In this document: positions 32,431-43,873 of the stretch, one piece after another
Layout: each line of letters opens with the position of its first letter
Numbering within the stretch: the first letter of the stretch is position 1
NCBI RefSeq assembly: GCF_038502225.1
Contig: NC_091391.1
Location: forward strand, 3,887,214-3,951,213
From: Cherax quadricarinatus
Lineage: Eukaryota; Arthropoda; Malacostraca; Decapoda; Parastacidae
DNA length: 64,000 bases
Reading direction: 5' to 3'
Notes under the pieces: model-generated
What the model was told of the DNA's origin: nothing
Database searches by the model: none
What the model saw: the letters and a program-made list of their open reading frames with translations, nothing else
Made by a program: the position numbers and the translations under genes

Positions 32431-35400
32431 TGGGAGGCCTCCACGTCAGGTATAGAGATGCCTCCACGTCAGGTACAGAGAGGCCTCTACGCGAGGTATA
32501 GAGGCCTCCACGTGAGGTATAGAGCGGACTCCACGTCAGGTATAGAGTGGCCTCCACGTGAGGTATAGAGAGGCCTCCACGTCAGGTATAGAGAGGCCAC
32601 CACGTGAGGTATAGAGAGGCCTCCACGTGAGGTATAGAGAGGCCTCCACGTGAGGTATAGAGTGGCCTCCACGTGAGGTATAGAGTGGCCTCCACGTGAG
32701 GTATAGAGAGGCCTCCACGTGAGGTATAGAGTGGCCTCCACGTGAGGTATAGAGAGGCCTCCACGTGAGGTATAGAGTGGCCTCCACGTGAGGTATAGAG
32801 TGGCCTCCACGTGAGGTATAGAGTGGCCTCCACGTGAGGTATAGAGAGGCCTCCACGTGAGGCATGGAGGCCTCCACGTGAGGTATAGAGTGGCCTCCAC
32901 GTGAGGTATAGAGTGGCCTCCACGTGAGGTATAGAGAGGCCTCCACGTGAGGTATAGAGTGGCCTCCACGTGAGGTATAGAGTGGCCTCCACGTGAGGTA
33001 TAGAGAGGCTTCCACGTGAGGTATAGAGAGGCCTCCACGTGAGGTATAGAGTGGCCTCCACGTGAGGTATAGAGAGGCCTCCACGTGAGGTATAGAGAGG
33101 CCTCCACGTGAGGTATAGAGACCTCCACGTGAGGTATAGAGTCCTCAACGTGAGGTATAGAGTGGCCTCCACGTGAGGTATAGAGAGGCCTCCACGTGAG
33201 GTATAGAGACCTCCACGTGAGGTATAGAGAGGCCTCCATGTGAGGTATAGAGAGGCCTCCATGTGAGGTATAGAGAGGCCTCCATGTGAGGTATAGAGAG
33301 GCCTCCACGTGAAGTATAGAGAGACCTCCACGTGAGGTATAGAGAGGCCTCCACGTGAGGTATAGAGAGACCTCCACGTGAGGTATAGAGAGGCCTCCAC
33401 GTGAGGTATAGAGAGGCCTCCACGTGAAGTATAGAGAGGCCTCCACGTGAGGTATAGAGAGACCTCCACGTGAGGTATAGAGAGACCTCCACGTGAGGTA
33501 TAGAGAGGCCTCCACGTGAGGTATAGAGAGGCCTCCACGTGAGGTATAGAGAGGCCTCCACGTGAGGTATAGAGAGGCCTCCACGTGAGGTATAGAGAGG
33601 CCTCCACGTGAGGTATAGAGAGGCCTCCATGTGAGGTATAGAGAGGCTTCCACGTGAGGTATAGAGAGGCCTCCACGTGAGGTATAGAGAGGCCTCCATG
33701 TGAGGTATAGAGAGGCCTCCACGTGAGGTATAGAGAGGCCTCCACGTGAGGTATAGAGAGGCCTCCATGTGAGGTATAGAGAGGCCTCCACGTGAAGTAT
33801 AGAGAGACCTCCACGTGAGGTAAAGAGTGGCCTCCACGTGAGGTATAGAGAGGCCTCCACGTGAGGTAAAGAGTGGCCTCCACGTGAGGTATAGAGAGGC
33901 CTCCACGTGAGGTATAGAGAGGCCTCCACGTGAAGTATAGAGAGACCTCCACGTGAGGTATAGAGAGGCCTCCACGTGAGGCATAGAGAGGCCTCCACGT
34001 GAGGTAAAGAGTGGCCTCCACGTGAGGTATAGAGAGGCCTCCACGTGAGGTATAGAGAGGCCTCCACGTGAGGTAAAGAGTGGCCTCCACGTGAGGTATA
34101 GAGAGGCCTCCACGTGAGGTATAGAGAGGCCTCCACGTGAAGTATAGAGAGACCTCCACGTGAGGTATAGAGAGGCCTCCACGTGAGGTATAGAGAGGCC
34201 TCCACGTGAGGTATAGAGAGGCCTCCACGTGAAGTATAGAGAGACCTCCACGTGAGGTATAGAGAGGCCTCCACGTGAGGTATAGAGTGGCCTCCACGTG
34301 AGGTATAGAGAGGCCTCCACGTGAGGTATAGAGAGGCCTCCACGTAAGGTATAGAGAGGCCTCCACGTGAGGTATAGAGAGGCCTCCACGTGAGGTATAG
34401 AGAGGCCTCCACGTGAAGTATAGAGAGACCTCCACGTGAGGTATAGAGAGGCCTCCACGTGAGGCATAGAGAGGCCTCCACGTGAGGTATAGAGAGGCCT
34501 CCACGTGAAGTATAGAGAGGCCTCCACGTGAGGTATAGAGAGGCCTCCACGTGAAGTATAGAGAGACCTCCACGTGAGGTATAGAGAGGCCTCCACGTGA
34601 GGTATAGAGAGGCCTCCACGTGAGGTATAGAGAGGCCTCCACGTGAAGTATAGAGAGACCTCCACGTGAGGTATAGAGAGACCTCCACGTGAGGTATAGA
34701 GAGGCCTCCACGTGAGGTATAGAGAGACCTCCACGTGAAGTATAGAGAGACCTCCACGTGAGGTATAGAGAGGCCTCCACGTGAGGTATAGAGAGGCCTC
34801 CACGTGAGGTATAGAGAGACCTCCACGTGAGGTATAGAGAGGCCTCCACGTGAGGTATAGAGAGGCCTCCATATGAGGTATAGAGAGGCCTCCATATGAG
34901 GTATAGAGAGGCCTCCATATGAGGTAGAGAGAGGCCTCCACGTGAGGTATAGAGAGGCCTTCACGTGAGGTATAGAGAGGCCTCCACGCGAGGTATAGAG
35001 AGGCCTCCATATGAGGTATAGAGAGGCCTCCACGTGAGGTATAGAGAGGCCTTCACGTGAGGTATAGAGAGGCCTCCATATGAGGTATAGAGAGGCCTTC
35101 ACGTGAGGTATAGAGAGGCCTTCACGTGAGGTATAGAGAGGCCTCCACGTGAGGTATAGAGAGGCCTCCACGTGAGATATAGAGAGGCCTCCACGTGAGG
35201 TATAGAGAGGCCTCCACGTGAGGTATAGAGAGGCCTCCACGTGAGGTATAGAGAGGCCTCCACTTGAGGTATAGAGAGGCCTCCACGCGAGGTATAGAGA
35301 GGCCTCCATATGAGGTATAGAGAGGCCTTCACGTGAGGTATAGAGAGGCCTTCACGTGAGGTACAGAGAGGCCTCCACGTGAGGTATAGAGAGGCCTCCA

Positions 35401-35545
35401 CGTGAGATATAGAGAGGCCTCCACGTGAGGTATAGAGAGGCCTCCACGTGAGGTATAGAGAGGCCTCCACGTGAGGTATAGAGAGGCCTCTACGTGAGAT
35501 ATAGAGAGGCCTCCACGTGAAGTATAGAGAGGCCTCCACGTGAGG
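32431..35545. repeat. 23-bp satellite with a CACGTG in most units, ~135 copies
   Basis: The unit is 'gtatagagaggcctccacgt' plus 'gag'. It contains AGGCCT and the E-box palindrome CACGTG. Variants include 'agacctcc', 'gagtggcc', 'catgtg', 'catatg' and 'gaagtat'. The 23-bp period puts three units in 69 bp and leaves minus-strand frames open for up to 940 codons; a 23-residue repeat in several frames marks these as artefacts. Confidence 0.97.
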
Positions 35546-37703
35546 TAGAGAGGCCTCCACGTAAGGTAGAGAGGCCTCCACGTAAGGTAGAGAGGCCTTC
35601 AGTTAAGGTAGAGAGGCCTCTACGTGAGGTGGAGATGTCTCCACGTGAGGTAGAGAGGTCTCTACATGAGGTTGAGAGGTCTCTACGTGAGGTAGAGAGG
35701 CCTCCACGTTAGGTAGAGAGGCCTCCACGTGAGGTAAAGAGGCCTCCACGAGAGGTAGAGAGGCCTCCACGTGAGGCAGAGAGAGGCCTCCACGTGAGGT
35801 AGAGGCCCCCAAGTGAGGCAGAGAGGTCTTCATGTGAGGTAGAGAGGTCTCCATGTGAGGTAGAGAGGTCTCCATGTGAGGTAGAGAGGTCTCCATGTGA
35901 GGTAGAGAGGTCTCCACGTGAGGTAGAGAGGCCTCCACGTGAGGTAGAGAGGTCTCCATGTGAGGTAGAGAGGCCTCCACGTGAGGTAGAGAGGTCTCCA
36001 TGTGAGGTAGAGAGGTCTCCACGTGAGGTAGAGAGGCCTCCACGTGAGGTAGAGAGGTCTCCATGTGAGGTAGAGAGGCCTCCACGTGAGGTAGAGAGGT
36101 CTCCACGTGAGGTAGAGAGGCCTCCACGTGAGGTAGAGAGGTCTCCATGTGAGGTAGAGAGGTCTCCACGTGAGGTAGAGAGGCCTCCACGTGAGGTAGA
36201 GAGGTCTCCATGTGAGGTAGAGAGGCCTCCACGTGAGGTAGAGAGGTCTCCATGTGAGGTAGAGAGGTCTCCACGTGAGGTAGAGAGGTCTCCATGTGAG
36301 GTAGAGAGGTCTCCACGTGAGGTAGAGAGGCCTCCACGTGAGGTAGAGAGGTCTCCATGTGAGGTAGAGAGGTCTCCACGTGAGGTAGAGAGGTCTCCAT
36401 GTGAGGTAGAGAGGTCTCCACGTGAGGTAGAGAGGCCTCCACGTGAGGTAGAGAGGTCTCCATGTGAGGTAGAGAGGTCTCCATGTGAGGTAGAGAGGTC
36501 TCCATGTGAGGTAGAGAGGTCTCCATGTGAGGTAGAGAGGTCTCCACGTGAGGTAGAGAGGTCTCCATGTGATGTAGAGAGGCCTCCACGTGAGGTAGAG
36601 AGGTCTCCATGTGAGGTAGAGAGGTCTCCATGTGAGGTAGAGAGGTCTCCACGTGAGGTAGAGAGGTCTCCATGTGAGGTAGAGAGGTCTCCATGTGATG
36701 TAGAGAGGTCTCCACGTGAGGTAGAGAGGTCTCCATGTGATGTAGAGAGGTCTCCATGTGAGGTAGAGAGGTCTCCATGTGATGTAGAGAGGTCTCCATG
36801 TGAGGTAGAGAGGTCTCCACGTGAGGTAGAGAGGTCTCTATGTGATGTAGAGAGGTCTCCATGTGATGTAGAGAGGTCTCCACGTGAGGTAGAGAGGTCT
36901 CCACGTGAGGTAGAGAGGTCTCCATGTGATGTAGAGAGGTCTTCATGTGAGGTAGAGAGGTCTCCATGTGAGGTAGAGAGGTCTCCACGTGAGGTAGAGA
37001 GGTCTCCATGTGATGTAGAGAGGTCTCCATGTGAGGTAGAGAGGTCTCCATGTGAGGTAGAGAGGTCTCCACGTGAGGTAGAGAGGTCTCCATGTGATGT
37101 AGAGAGGTCTCCATGTGAGGTAGAGAGGTCTCCACGTGAGGTAGAGAGGTCTCCATGTGAGGTAGAGAGGTCTCCATGTGATGTAGAGAGGTCTCCACGT
37201 GAGGTAGAGAGGTCTCCATGTGAGGTAGAGAGGTCTCCATGTGAGGTAGAGAGGTCTCCACGTGAGGTAGAGAGGCCTCCACGTGAGGTAGAGAGGTCTC
37301 CACGTGAGGTAGAGAGGTCTCCATGTGAGGTAGAGAGGTCTCCATGTGAGGTAGAGAGGTCTCCATGTGAGGTAGAGAGGCCTCCACGTGAGGTAGAGAG
37401 GCCTCCACGTGAGGTATAGAGGTCTCCACGTGAGGTAGAGAGGCCTCCACGTGAGGTAGAGAGGCCTCCACGTGAGGTAGAGAGGCCTCCACGTGAGGTA
37501 GAGAGGCCTCCACGTGAGGTAGAGAGGCCTCCACGTGAGGTATAGAGGCCTCCACGTGAGGTGGAGAGGCCTCCACGTGAGGTATAGAGGCCTCCACGTG
37601 AGGTGGAGAGGCCTCCACGTGAGGTAGAGAGGCCTACACGTGAGGTAGAGAGGCCTCCACGTGAGGTAGAGAGGCCTCCACGTGAGGTATAGAGGTCTCC
37701 AGT
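35546..37703. repeat. 21-bp satellite derived from the 23-bp unit, ~102 copies
   Basis: The unit 'gtagagaggtctccatgtga' plus 'g' equals the previous unit minus 'ta', with 'ggtctc' often replacing 'ggcctc' and CATGTG often replacing CACGTG. A few 'tgatgtag' units occur at 36.57-37.19 kb. Reversion-like 'tatagagg' units appear near 37.4-37.6 kb. Minus-strand frames of 263-696 codons are artefacts. Confidence 0.97.
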
Positions 37704-37865
37704 GCACCAGTGAAGCGACACATTGCACCAACAATTCAGAGAGAGAGAACTTTCACTGGAGTAGCGGTAGGGTTGGTGGTCCCTCAAGGGATGTACCACC
37801 CAAGGCGGCTAATATATTCGTACCATTTCCTCACCGCTTCCGGTGACTCCTCTAGACCCTTCCCC

Positions 37866-38055
37866 ACTCCTCCCCATCATTACTCACTCTTCCCCACCAT
37901 TACTCACTCTTCCCCACCATTACTCACTCCTTTCCACCATTACTCACTCCTCCCTACCATTACTCACTCCTCCCCACCATCACTCACTCCTCCCCACCAT
38001 TACTCATTCCTCCCTACCATTACTCACTCCTCCCAACCATTACTCACCCTTCCCT
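37866..38055. repeat. 20-bp minisatellite, ~9 copies
   Basis: The unit is 'cattactcactcctccccac', with 'ttcc', 'ccta' and 'caac' variants. + strand is strongly pyrimidine-rich. Confidence 0.9.
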
Positions 38056-38114
38056 ACATCATCCACGGTGCCCCCGATCCCTTTGCTTTCTCGACCCTTC
38101 ACAATTACTGTAGC

Positions 38115-38405
38115 ATTTTAAGTAATCCATCTATAACAAGCACTGCCCCCCAAAAAAAAACTAAACAGATGACTGCAAAGAGACTGAACAGTCCCTGACT
38201 AACACCCAGCATCCTCAAATCCATAAATACAAAGTACCAATACGAAAAACAGTACAGAATAGGCCACATAACCAGAGACCAAACAAAACGTTACTCGTCA
38301 ATCCTAACCAGCCTAATAAGAAGGGCTAAAAAATTGTATTATGAGAACAGATTATCCAACTTACGAGGTGATATAAAAAAGACCTGGAAAACCCTATCAG
38401 AAATA
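38115..38405 (+). pseudogene. Jockey-superfamily LINE, linker before the RT (5' piece)
   Basis: In one frame: 'LTPSILKSINTKYQYEKQYR', 'ITRDQTKRYSS' and 'YYENRLSNLRGDIKKTWKTL'. This is the basic linker between endonuclease and RT in Jockey/CR1-type LINEs. A stop (TGA) sits where a conserved Pro-Trp is expected. The reading breaks at codon 'ata' (38405) and resumes at 39369 beyond an inserted element. Confidence 0.75.
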
Positions 38406-38434
38406 TTTTATTTTTTATCACACTGGCCGATTCC

Positions 38435-38740
38435 CACCAAGGCAGGGTGGTCCACCAAGGCAGGGTGGTCCACCAAGGCAGGGTGGTCCACCAAGGCAGG
38501 GTGGTCCACCAAGGCAGGGTGGCCCACCAAGGCAGGGTGGCCCACCAAGGCAGGGTGGTCCACCAAGGCAGGGTGGTCCACCAAGGCAGGGTGGTCCACC
38601 AAGGCAGGGTGGCCCACCAAGGCAGGGTGGTCCACCAAGGCAGGGTGGTCCACCAAGGCAGGGTGGTCCACCAAGGCAGGGTGGCCCACCAAGGCAGGGT
38701 GGCCCACCAAGGCAGGGTGGTCCACCATGGCAGGGTGACC
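38435..38740. repeat. 18-bp minisatellite grown from a LINE 3' UTR, ~17 copies
   Basis: The unit is 'aaggcagggtggtccacc', with 'ggcccacc' in about five units. Flanks 'ccgattccc' and 'gacccgaaaaagaaaaac' are parts of the RTE-like 3' UTR, where I would expect one copy. Three frames stay open on both strands (120-151 codons), without biological meaning. Confidence 0.9.
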
Positions 38741-38947
38741 CGAAAAAGAAAAACTTTCACCATCATTCACTCCATCACTGTCTTGCCAGAAGGGTGCTTT
38801 ACACTACAGTTTTTAAACTGCAACATTAACACCCCTCCTTCAGAGTGCAGGCACTGTACTTCCCATCTCCAGGACTCAAGTCCGGCCTGCCGGTTTCCCT
38901 GAACCCCTTCATAAATGTTACTTTGCTCACACTCCAACAGCACGTCA

Positions 38948-39362
38948 AGTATTAAAAACCATTTGTCTCCATTCACTCCCATCAAACACGCTCACGCATG
39001 CCTGCTGGAAGTCCAAGCCCCTCGCACACAAAACCTCCTTTACCCCCTCCCTCCAACCTTTCCTAGGCCGACCCCTACCCCGCCTTCCTTCCACTACAGA
39101 CTGATACACTCTTGAAGTCACTCTGTTTTGCTCCATTCTCTCTACATGTCCGAACCACCTCAACAACCCTTCCTCAGCCCTCTGGACAACAGTTTTGGTA
39201 ATCCCGCACCGCCTCCTAACTTCCAAACTTCGAATTCTCTGCATTATATTCACACCACACATTGCCCTCAGACATGACATCTCCACTGCCTCCAGCCTTC
39301 TCCTCGCTGCAACATTCATCACCCATGCTTCACACCCATATAAGAGCGTTGGTAAAACTTGG
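38948..39362 (-). pseudogene. RTE-like LINE C-terminal protein fragment
   Basis: Minus-strand residues include 'LLYGCEAWVMNVAARRRLEA', 'VRRRCGITKTVVQRAEEG', 'LLRWFGHVERMEQNRV' and 'GRRGRGRPRKGWREGVKEVL'. 'YGCEAW', 'RWFGHVERM' and 'GRGRP.K.W' blocks are typical of the region after the RT domain in many non-LTR retrotransposons, most like RTE-type. It ends at a natural-looking stop. The RT is missing. The longer frame that continues to 39.53 kb is only the antisense of the outer LINE. Confidence 0.75.
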
Positions 39363-39374
39363 TAAATACTAGGA

Positions 39375-41096
39375 ACAAAAAAGTTAACACGAAACAGTGA
39401 AATTGAATTAACAAAACCAGATGAACCCCAATTCCCACCTACTGAAACAGCAAACAGACTCAATGATTTCTTCTCCACTATAGGAAAAAACCTTGCCAAT
39501 AAAATCCCAAGCTCAGATACCCCACCCAATGACTACCTCACTGGCAACTGCCCGAACACACTGTTCCTAGCTCCGACTAACCCAGCTGAAGTCTCCCTTA
39601 TTATCAACAAACTAAAAAACAAAACAGGAGATTTAAATATCTTACCACCCATTATATACAAAAAAGTGTCACAGGTGCTATCATCAATCACTGCAACACT
39701 CTTTAACAAATCCATTGAATCTTCTACCTTTCCTACAGTTCTCAAAATAGTAAGGGTCATCCCGATCCATAAAGGAGGAGACCAAACAGACTTGAATAAC
39801 TATAGGCCAATATCCAACTTACACCCTCTCTCTGAAATCTTTGAAAAATTAATCCATAAGCGTATCTATTCCTACCTCATCTCCCACAACATACTCAACC
39901 CCTGTCAATTTGGGTTCAGGCCTAACAAAAATACTAATGATGCTATTATCCACATGCTAGAACATATTTATACAGCAATAGAAAAAAGAGAAGTCCCACT
40001 GGGGATCTTCATTGACTTACGTAAAGCTTTTGATACAGTTGACGACGACTTGCTCCACATGAAATTGTCGCACTATGGTATTAGAGGGCACTCCCTCAAC
40101 TACCTCAAGTCATACCTCAGCAACAGAAGCCAATATGTGAACACAAATGGGGCAAACTCTTCCGCACAGCCAATTACAGTTGGTGTCCCACAGGGAAGTG
40201 TCCTAGGCCCTCTTCTCTTTCTCATATACATAAATGACCTACCAAATGCATCGCAACTACTCAAACCCACACTATTTGCAGATGACACTACATACGTCTA
40301 CTCTCACCCGAGCCCAGTCATGCTAGCCAATACTGTAAATACCGAATTACAGAAAATATCAACCTGGATGAGGACGAACAAACTTACTCTAAACATTGAC
40401 AAAACCTACTAAATTCAGTTTGGTAACAGAGCTACAGATGTGTCTCTAAACATAATGATAAATGGATCACCTATCACAAAACTCACAGAGGGAAAATTCT
40501 TAGGAATCCACCTTGATAACAGACTCAAATTTCATACACATATACAACAAATTTCCAAAAAAAATTCCAAGACCGTAGGCATACTATCGAAGATACGGTA
40601 CTATGTTCCACAGTCAGCCCTCCTGGTCCTATATCACTCACTTATTTACCCCTATCTCACCTATGGAATTTGTGCATGGGGCTCAACAACAATTAACCAT
40701 CTCAGACCACTAATTACCCAACAAAAGGCTGCAGTCAGAATGATAACAAATTCTCACTACAGGCAGCACACTCCACCAATATTCAAAACTCTAAACCTAC
40801 TCACAACTCAAAACATCCATACTTATTACTGCACCTATTACATACATAGAACACTTAACTCTGATATAAACCTCCCCCTCAAACATCTCCTTGCCAACCT
40901 CAACAGAACACATGACCATAACACAAGGCACAGATCACTCTTTGATGTTCCTCGTGTCCATCTCACGCTATGCAAAAACTCAATGCACATAAAAGGCCCT
41001 AAAATCTGGAATTCATTACCTGTAAATATAAAAGAAACACTACCTGTTTATAAATTCAAGTCTCTTCTCAAAAATCACTTACTCACCCACAACTAA
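39375..41096 (+). pseudogene. Jockey-superfamily LINE reverse transcriptase, one in-frame stop
   Basis: Pre-RT 'TANRLNDFFSTIGKNLANK' (about 39.45 kb), then 'YRPISNLHPLSEIFEKLIHK' (about 39.80 kb), 'FIDLRKAFDTVDDDLL' with the catalytic Asp (about 40.01 kb), 'GVPQGSVLGPLLF' (about 40.18 kb) and 'LFADDTTYVYS' (about 40.27 kb). A TAA at 40410-40412 splits it; the same frame continues through 'GILSKIRYYVPQSAL', 'YPYLTYGICAWGS' and 'GPKIWNSLPVNIKE' to the natural stop at 41094. The rest of the frame is clean, so inactivation is fairly recent. Confidence 0.85.
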
Positions 41097-41455
41097 ATAA
41101 ATACTGAATAATTGTATCTCATAAATTGTATCTCATATATGTATCTCATTAGTATCTCATAAATGTCAACCTGTGACCCAATCAAACTTTGTTACTATTT
41201 AACTTCATTACCTAACATAATACTCCATTCTACTGATTACACAGCAACACAGTAATGACCATATGACCTGTCTTTGTAATACTCATTTGTACTAAATTGT
41301 TATCTGTTTACAATAATGTTTTACCACTGATTACATCATTGCTTAGTTAATTTTAAGTTAATTTTAAGCCAGCCCGTAATGCTATGCATTCAAGTGGCTT
41401 TGGCATGCTGCATTTAACTGTATTCTATTGTACTTCTCTGTATCATGTTCAAATT

Positions 41456-41483
41456 AATAAATAAATAAATAAATAAATAAATA
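41456..41483 (+). repeat. (TAAA)n LINE tail
   Basis: About seven 'aaat' units end the LINE. Confidence 0.85.
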
Positions 41484-41954
41484 TAAGTAATCCATCCTCT
41501 GTGATGGAATACAGTGGAAACTCGGGTTATGAATTTAATCCGTTCCGTGGACTTGCTCATATCCTGATTTGTTTGTATGCTGGGTCAATTTTCCTCATTT
41601 AAATTAACTGAAATGCAATTAATTCGTTCCAGCTGAATTCCTCCTCTCGGGAGGCATGCCAAAATAACCTTAATATCAACTCTACAGCTTATTTATCTGT
41701 CATAATTCATCTAATATGACGTAATAAACAATATAAATAACATAGAATGAATAAAATATGTCATTACATGGACGGCGGAGGGAGGAGGAGTGTGGTCGGG
41801 AGTGGTCGCGCATTCTTGCTATGAAAACAGAGGTGTTATATGAGAAAACAGAATTTGTGAGGCTAACTGAATTAGATCAGGTGTACATACTGCATTTACA
41901 TCCCTTGGAGAAGAAATGCAGAGTGGCATGTCCTGTCAGGAGTTCACACTTGTC

Positions 41955-42095
41955 TTAAGAACTGCCCCTCTTGATTTAGGGGATTGGATCTGTGCTCTAG
42001 TTCCCCGAATTAAGCCTGAATACCTTCCCCCCCAGGCGCTGTATAATCCTATGGGTTTAGTGCTTCCCCCTTGATAATAATAATATTAATAATAA
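41955..42095 (+). mobile_element. SINE, 'gggtttagcgct' type, (AAT)n tail
   Basis: 'gggattggatctgtgctcta', 'attaagcctgaatacctt', 'ggcgctgtataatcc' and 'gggtttagtgcttccccc', then 'ttgataataataat'. The same order occurs at 56.0 kb (+) and 62.35-62.53 kb (-). No clear A/B boxes; head probably truncated. Confidence 0.7.
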
Positions 42096-42129
42096 TCTTA
42101 AGAACTGTTATGTACAATTTTTTTGTTTA

Positions 42130-42439
42130 TCTCACTACACTACGTATCTCCTGTGAGCTGTTTCTCCGTCAACCATGTCAACAGCAGCTTTTCCATCTTT
42201 TCATTGACAGAGGTCCACTGCTTAGAAATCACTGTAACACCCTTTCCTGGCTCTATAGCCTTTATAGACTCCTTCTGGTTTAGTATTGTACATATAGTAG
42301 AGGGGCTACGCTTGTACTCAACTCGCTAAATCCTCCACCCTCGTCTGTGCTTATTAATCATTTCTTGCTTTAAGTCCATGCAAATCATCCTCTTTTTCTT
42401 CTCGGCACTGTCCATTGCACTTGCTTTCTTGGGACCCAT
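42130..42439 (-). pseudogene. Tigger transposase N-terminus
   Basis: The start ATG is at 42439 on the minus strand ('MGPKKASAMDSAEKKKRM'), followed by 'MDLKQEMINKHRRGWRI', the first helix-turn-helix region of Tigger/pogo transposases. After a frameshift near 42.33 kb it continues 'STICTILNQKESIKA' and 'KMEKLLLTWLTEKQLTGD', the start of the CENP-B-like DNA-binding domain. The DDE catalytic domain is absent. This protein would bind the transposon ends in the nucleus; the copy is dead. Confidence 0.75.
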
Positions 42440-42507
42440 GGTCAGAAGAAAGAAATCTGGCGAATTAAGGGCACAAAACATAAGGAAATCATGAGAATTC
42501 CTTGCAC

Positions 42508-43207
42508 CAATCGCATCTGCTAGAAAAATGACAGGATGGATAATGAGAACCTTCAAAACTAGGGAGGCCAAGCCCATGATGACACTCTTCAGGTCACTTG
42601 TTCTATCTAGGCTGGAATATTGCTGCACACTAACAGCACCTTTCAAGGCAGGTGAAATTGCCGACCTAGAAAATGTACAGAGAACTTTCACGGCGCGCAT
42701 AACGGAGATAAAACACCTCAATTATTGGGAGCGCTTGAGGTTCCTAAACCTGTATTCCCTGGAACGCAGGAGGGAGAGATACATGATTATATACACCTGG
42801 AAAATCCTAGAGGGACTAGTACCGAACTTGCACACGAAAATCACTCATTACGAAAGCAAAAGACTTGGCAGACGATGCAACATCCCCCCAATGAAAAGCA
42901 GGGGTGTCACTAGCACGTTAAGAGACCATACAATAAGTGTCAGGGGCCCGAGACTGTTCAACTGCCTCCCAGCACACATAAGGGGGATTACCAACAGACC
43001 CCTGGCAGTCTTCAAGCTGGCACTGGACAAGCACCTAAAGTCGGTTCCTGATCAGCCGGGCTGTGGCTCGTATGTTGGTTTGCGTGCAGCCAGCAGCAAC
43101 AGCCTGGTTGATCAGGCTCTGATCCACCAGGAGGCCTGGTCTCAGACCGGGCCGCGGAGGCGTTGACCCCCGGAACTCTCTCCAGGTAAACTCCAGGTAA
43201 ACTCCAG
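42508..43207 (+). pseudogene. LINE 3' fragment, same family as the 53.0-55.85 kb element
   Basis: From 'ccaatcgcatctgctag' on it follows the LINE at 55.15-55.85 kb almost base for base: 'MTGWIMRTFKTREAKPMM', 'LENVQRTFTARITEIKHL', 'GPRLFNCLPAHIRGI', then the tail 'gacccccggaactctctcc' with three 'aggtaaactcc' units. The ~210-codon frame is open. Only the C-terminal third is present, a 5'-truncated copy inserted in the Tigger relic. Confidence 0.9.
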
Positions 43208-43304
43208 GCACCGCGAGGGTAACTCCGTAAGCACATGTGCATTTGTGACCATTGTTTTGATTGACACTGCTGTCTGGTGGCGGTGTTGTCAAAATAAATG
43301 TTAT

Positions 43305-43580
43305 TATTATTAAAGATTAGCCGGTATTCTCCCGGCCCGGGCCTTTTCCAAGTGGTGGCCCGGCCTTGGCTCCCTCTTTAGGGAGTGTCTGAGACCTAAG
43401 TCTCCCATGGAAGGAGGCACAAGTACCTCCTCATCTTTGGGACAAATTGTCCCCAGGCCTAGCCACAAGCTAGGCCTCTCTGGTCTGCCATCCCCGCCAC
43501 AAGGGGGCAAATGGGAATGACAATCTTATGAGCTAAAGGCTCGGGCTCAGGCACCTACCCTACCCTAGAAGGGTTAGGCA
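43305..43580 (-). repeat. Hairpin-rich repeat with (TAA)n end
   Basis: Several short perfect stems are visible, e.g. 'gcctagc'/'gctaggc' (43.457-43.475 kb), 'gaggtact'/'agtacctc' (43.42-43.43 kb) and 'ccctctttaggg'. The left edge is 'ttattattattaaagatta', which on the minus strand would be a (TAA)n tail. I take it as a SINE-like element on the minus strand; no second copy exists in the window. Confidence 0.4.
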
Positions 43581-43614
43581 TGGTGTCGATGTCAAAATAA
43601 ATTATACGCAGTAC

Positions 43615-43765
43615 GTACATACATGTACTATTATTATTATAATTATTATTTTACTATTATATATTATTATATTATATATTATTATATTATTATGTATTAT
43701 CATGATAATACATGATAATACATAATAATATAATAATATTATTACATTATTATGTATTATCATGT
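43615..43765. repeat. AT-rich self-complementary region
   Basis: 'tattatgtattatcatg' and 'catgataatacataata' are inverse copies, within ATT/ATA-rich sequence. Confidence 0.7.
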
Positions 43766-43872
43766 ACAGTGGACCCCCGGTTAGCGATACTAATCCGTTC
43801 CTGAGAGCTCATCGTAAACCAAAAATATCGGAAAGCGAATCAATTTTCCCCATAAGATCCCAGGACTACTAT
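43766..43872 (+). mobile_element. Tigger-like MITE, left end only
   Basis: Begins 'acagtggacccccggttagc', the same terminal bases as the MITEs at 56.16 and 62.97 kb, with different interior ('gatactaatccgttcctg', 'ccaaaaatatcggaaagcg'). Cut off where the LINE endonuclease begins. Confidence 0.65.
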
Positions 43873-43873
43873 A

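Larger units (their letters stand above)
38406..39368 (-). mobile_element. RTE-like LINE 3' fragment nested in another LINE
   Basis: The insertion is flanked by a 5-bp direct repeat 'aaata' (38401-38405 and 39364-39368). Removing it rejoins the outer LINE frame. The inserted element is on the minus strand: 5'-truncated coding part (about 39.36-38.95 kb), then a 3' UTR with 'cctgccggtttccctgaac' (+ strand), an expanded minisatellite (38.43-38.74 kb) and a final T-rich stretch on the + strand, which is its A-rich end. Confidence 0.8.
39364..41483 (+). mobile_element. Jockey-superfamily LINE, main 3' piece
   Basis: Continues the element interrupted at 38405. Contains the rest of the linker, the RT, the C-terminal region, a ~360-bp 3' UTR (41.10-41.455 kb) and a tail of 'aaat' repeats (41.456-41.483 kb). 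No endonuclease is visible upstream, so the copy is 5' truncated near 38.1 kb. Confidence 0.85.
41512..42507 (-). mobile_element. Tigger-like (pogo group) DNA transposon, internally deleted
   Basis: The left end is 'cagtggaaactcgggttatg' preceded by TA, with subterminal 'gtcaattttcctcatttaa' and 'gcaattaattcgttccagc', typical of Tigger-type ends. The minus-strand transposase start lies at 42.44 kb, so this is the 3' side. Most of the transposase is missing. A SINE sits at 41.955-42.095 kb, and the 5' side is cut by a LINE fragment at 42508. Confidence 0.65.

Noticed and set aside
32487..37799. Minus-strand frames up to 940 codons in the 23/21-bp satellite
   Set aside because: Same reasoning; the 23-bp period cycles three frames and the products are frame-dependent repeats.
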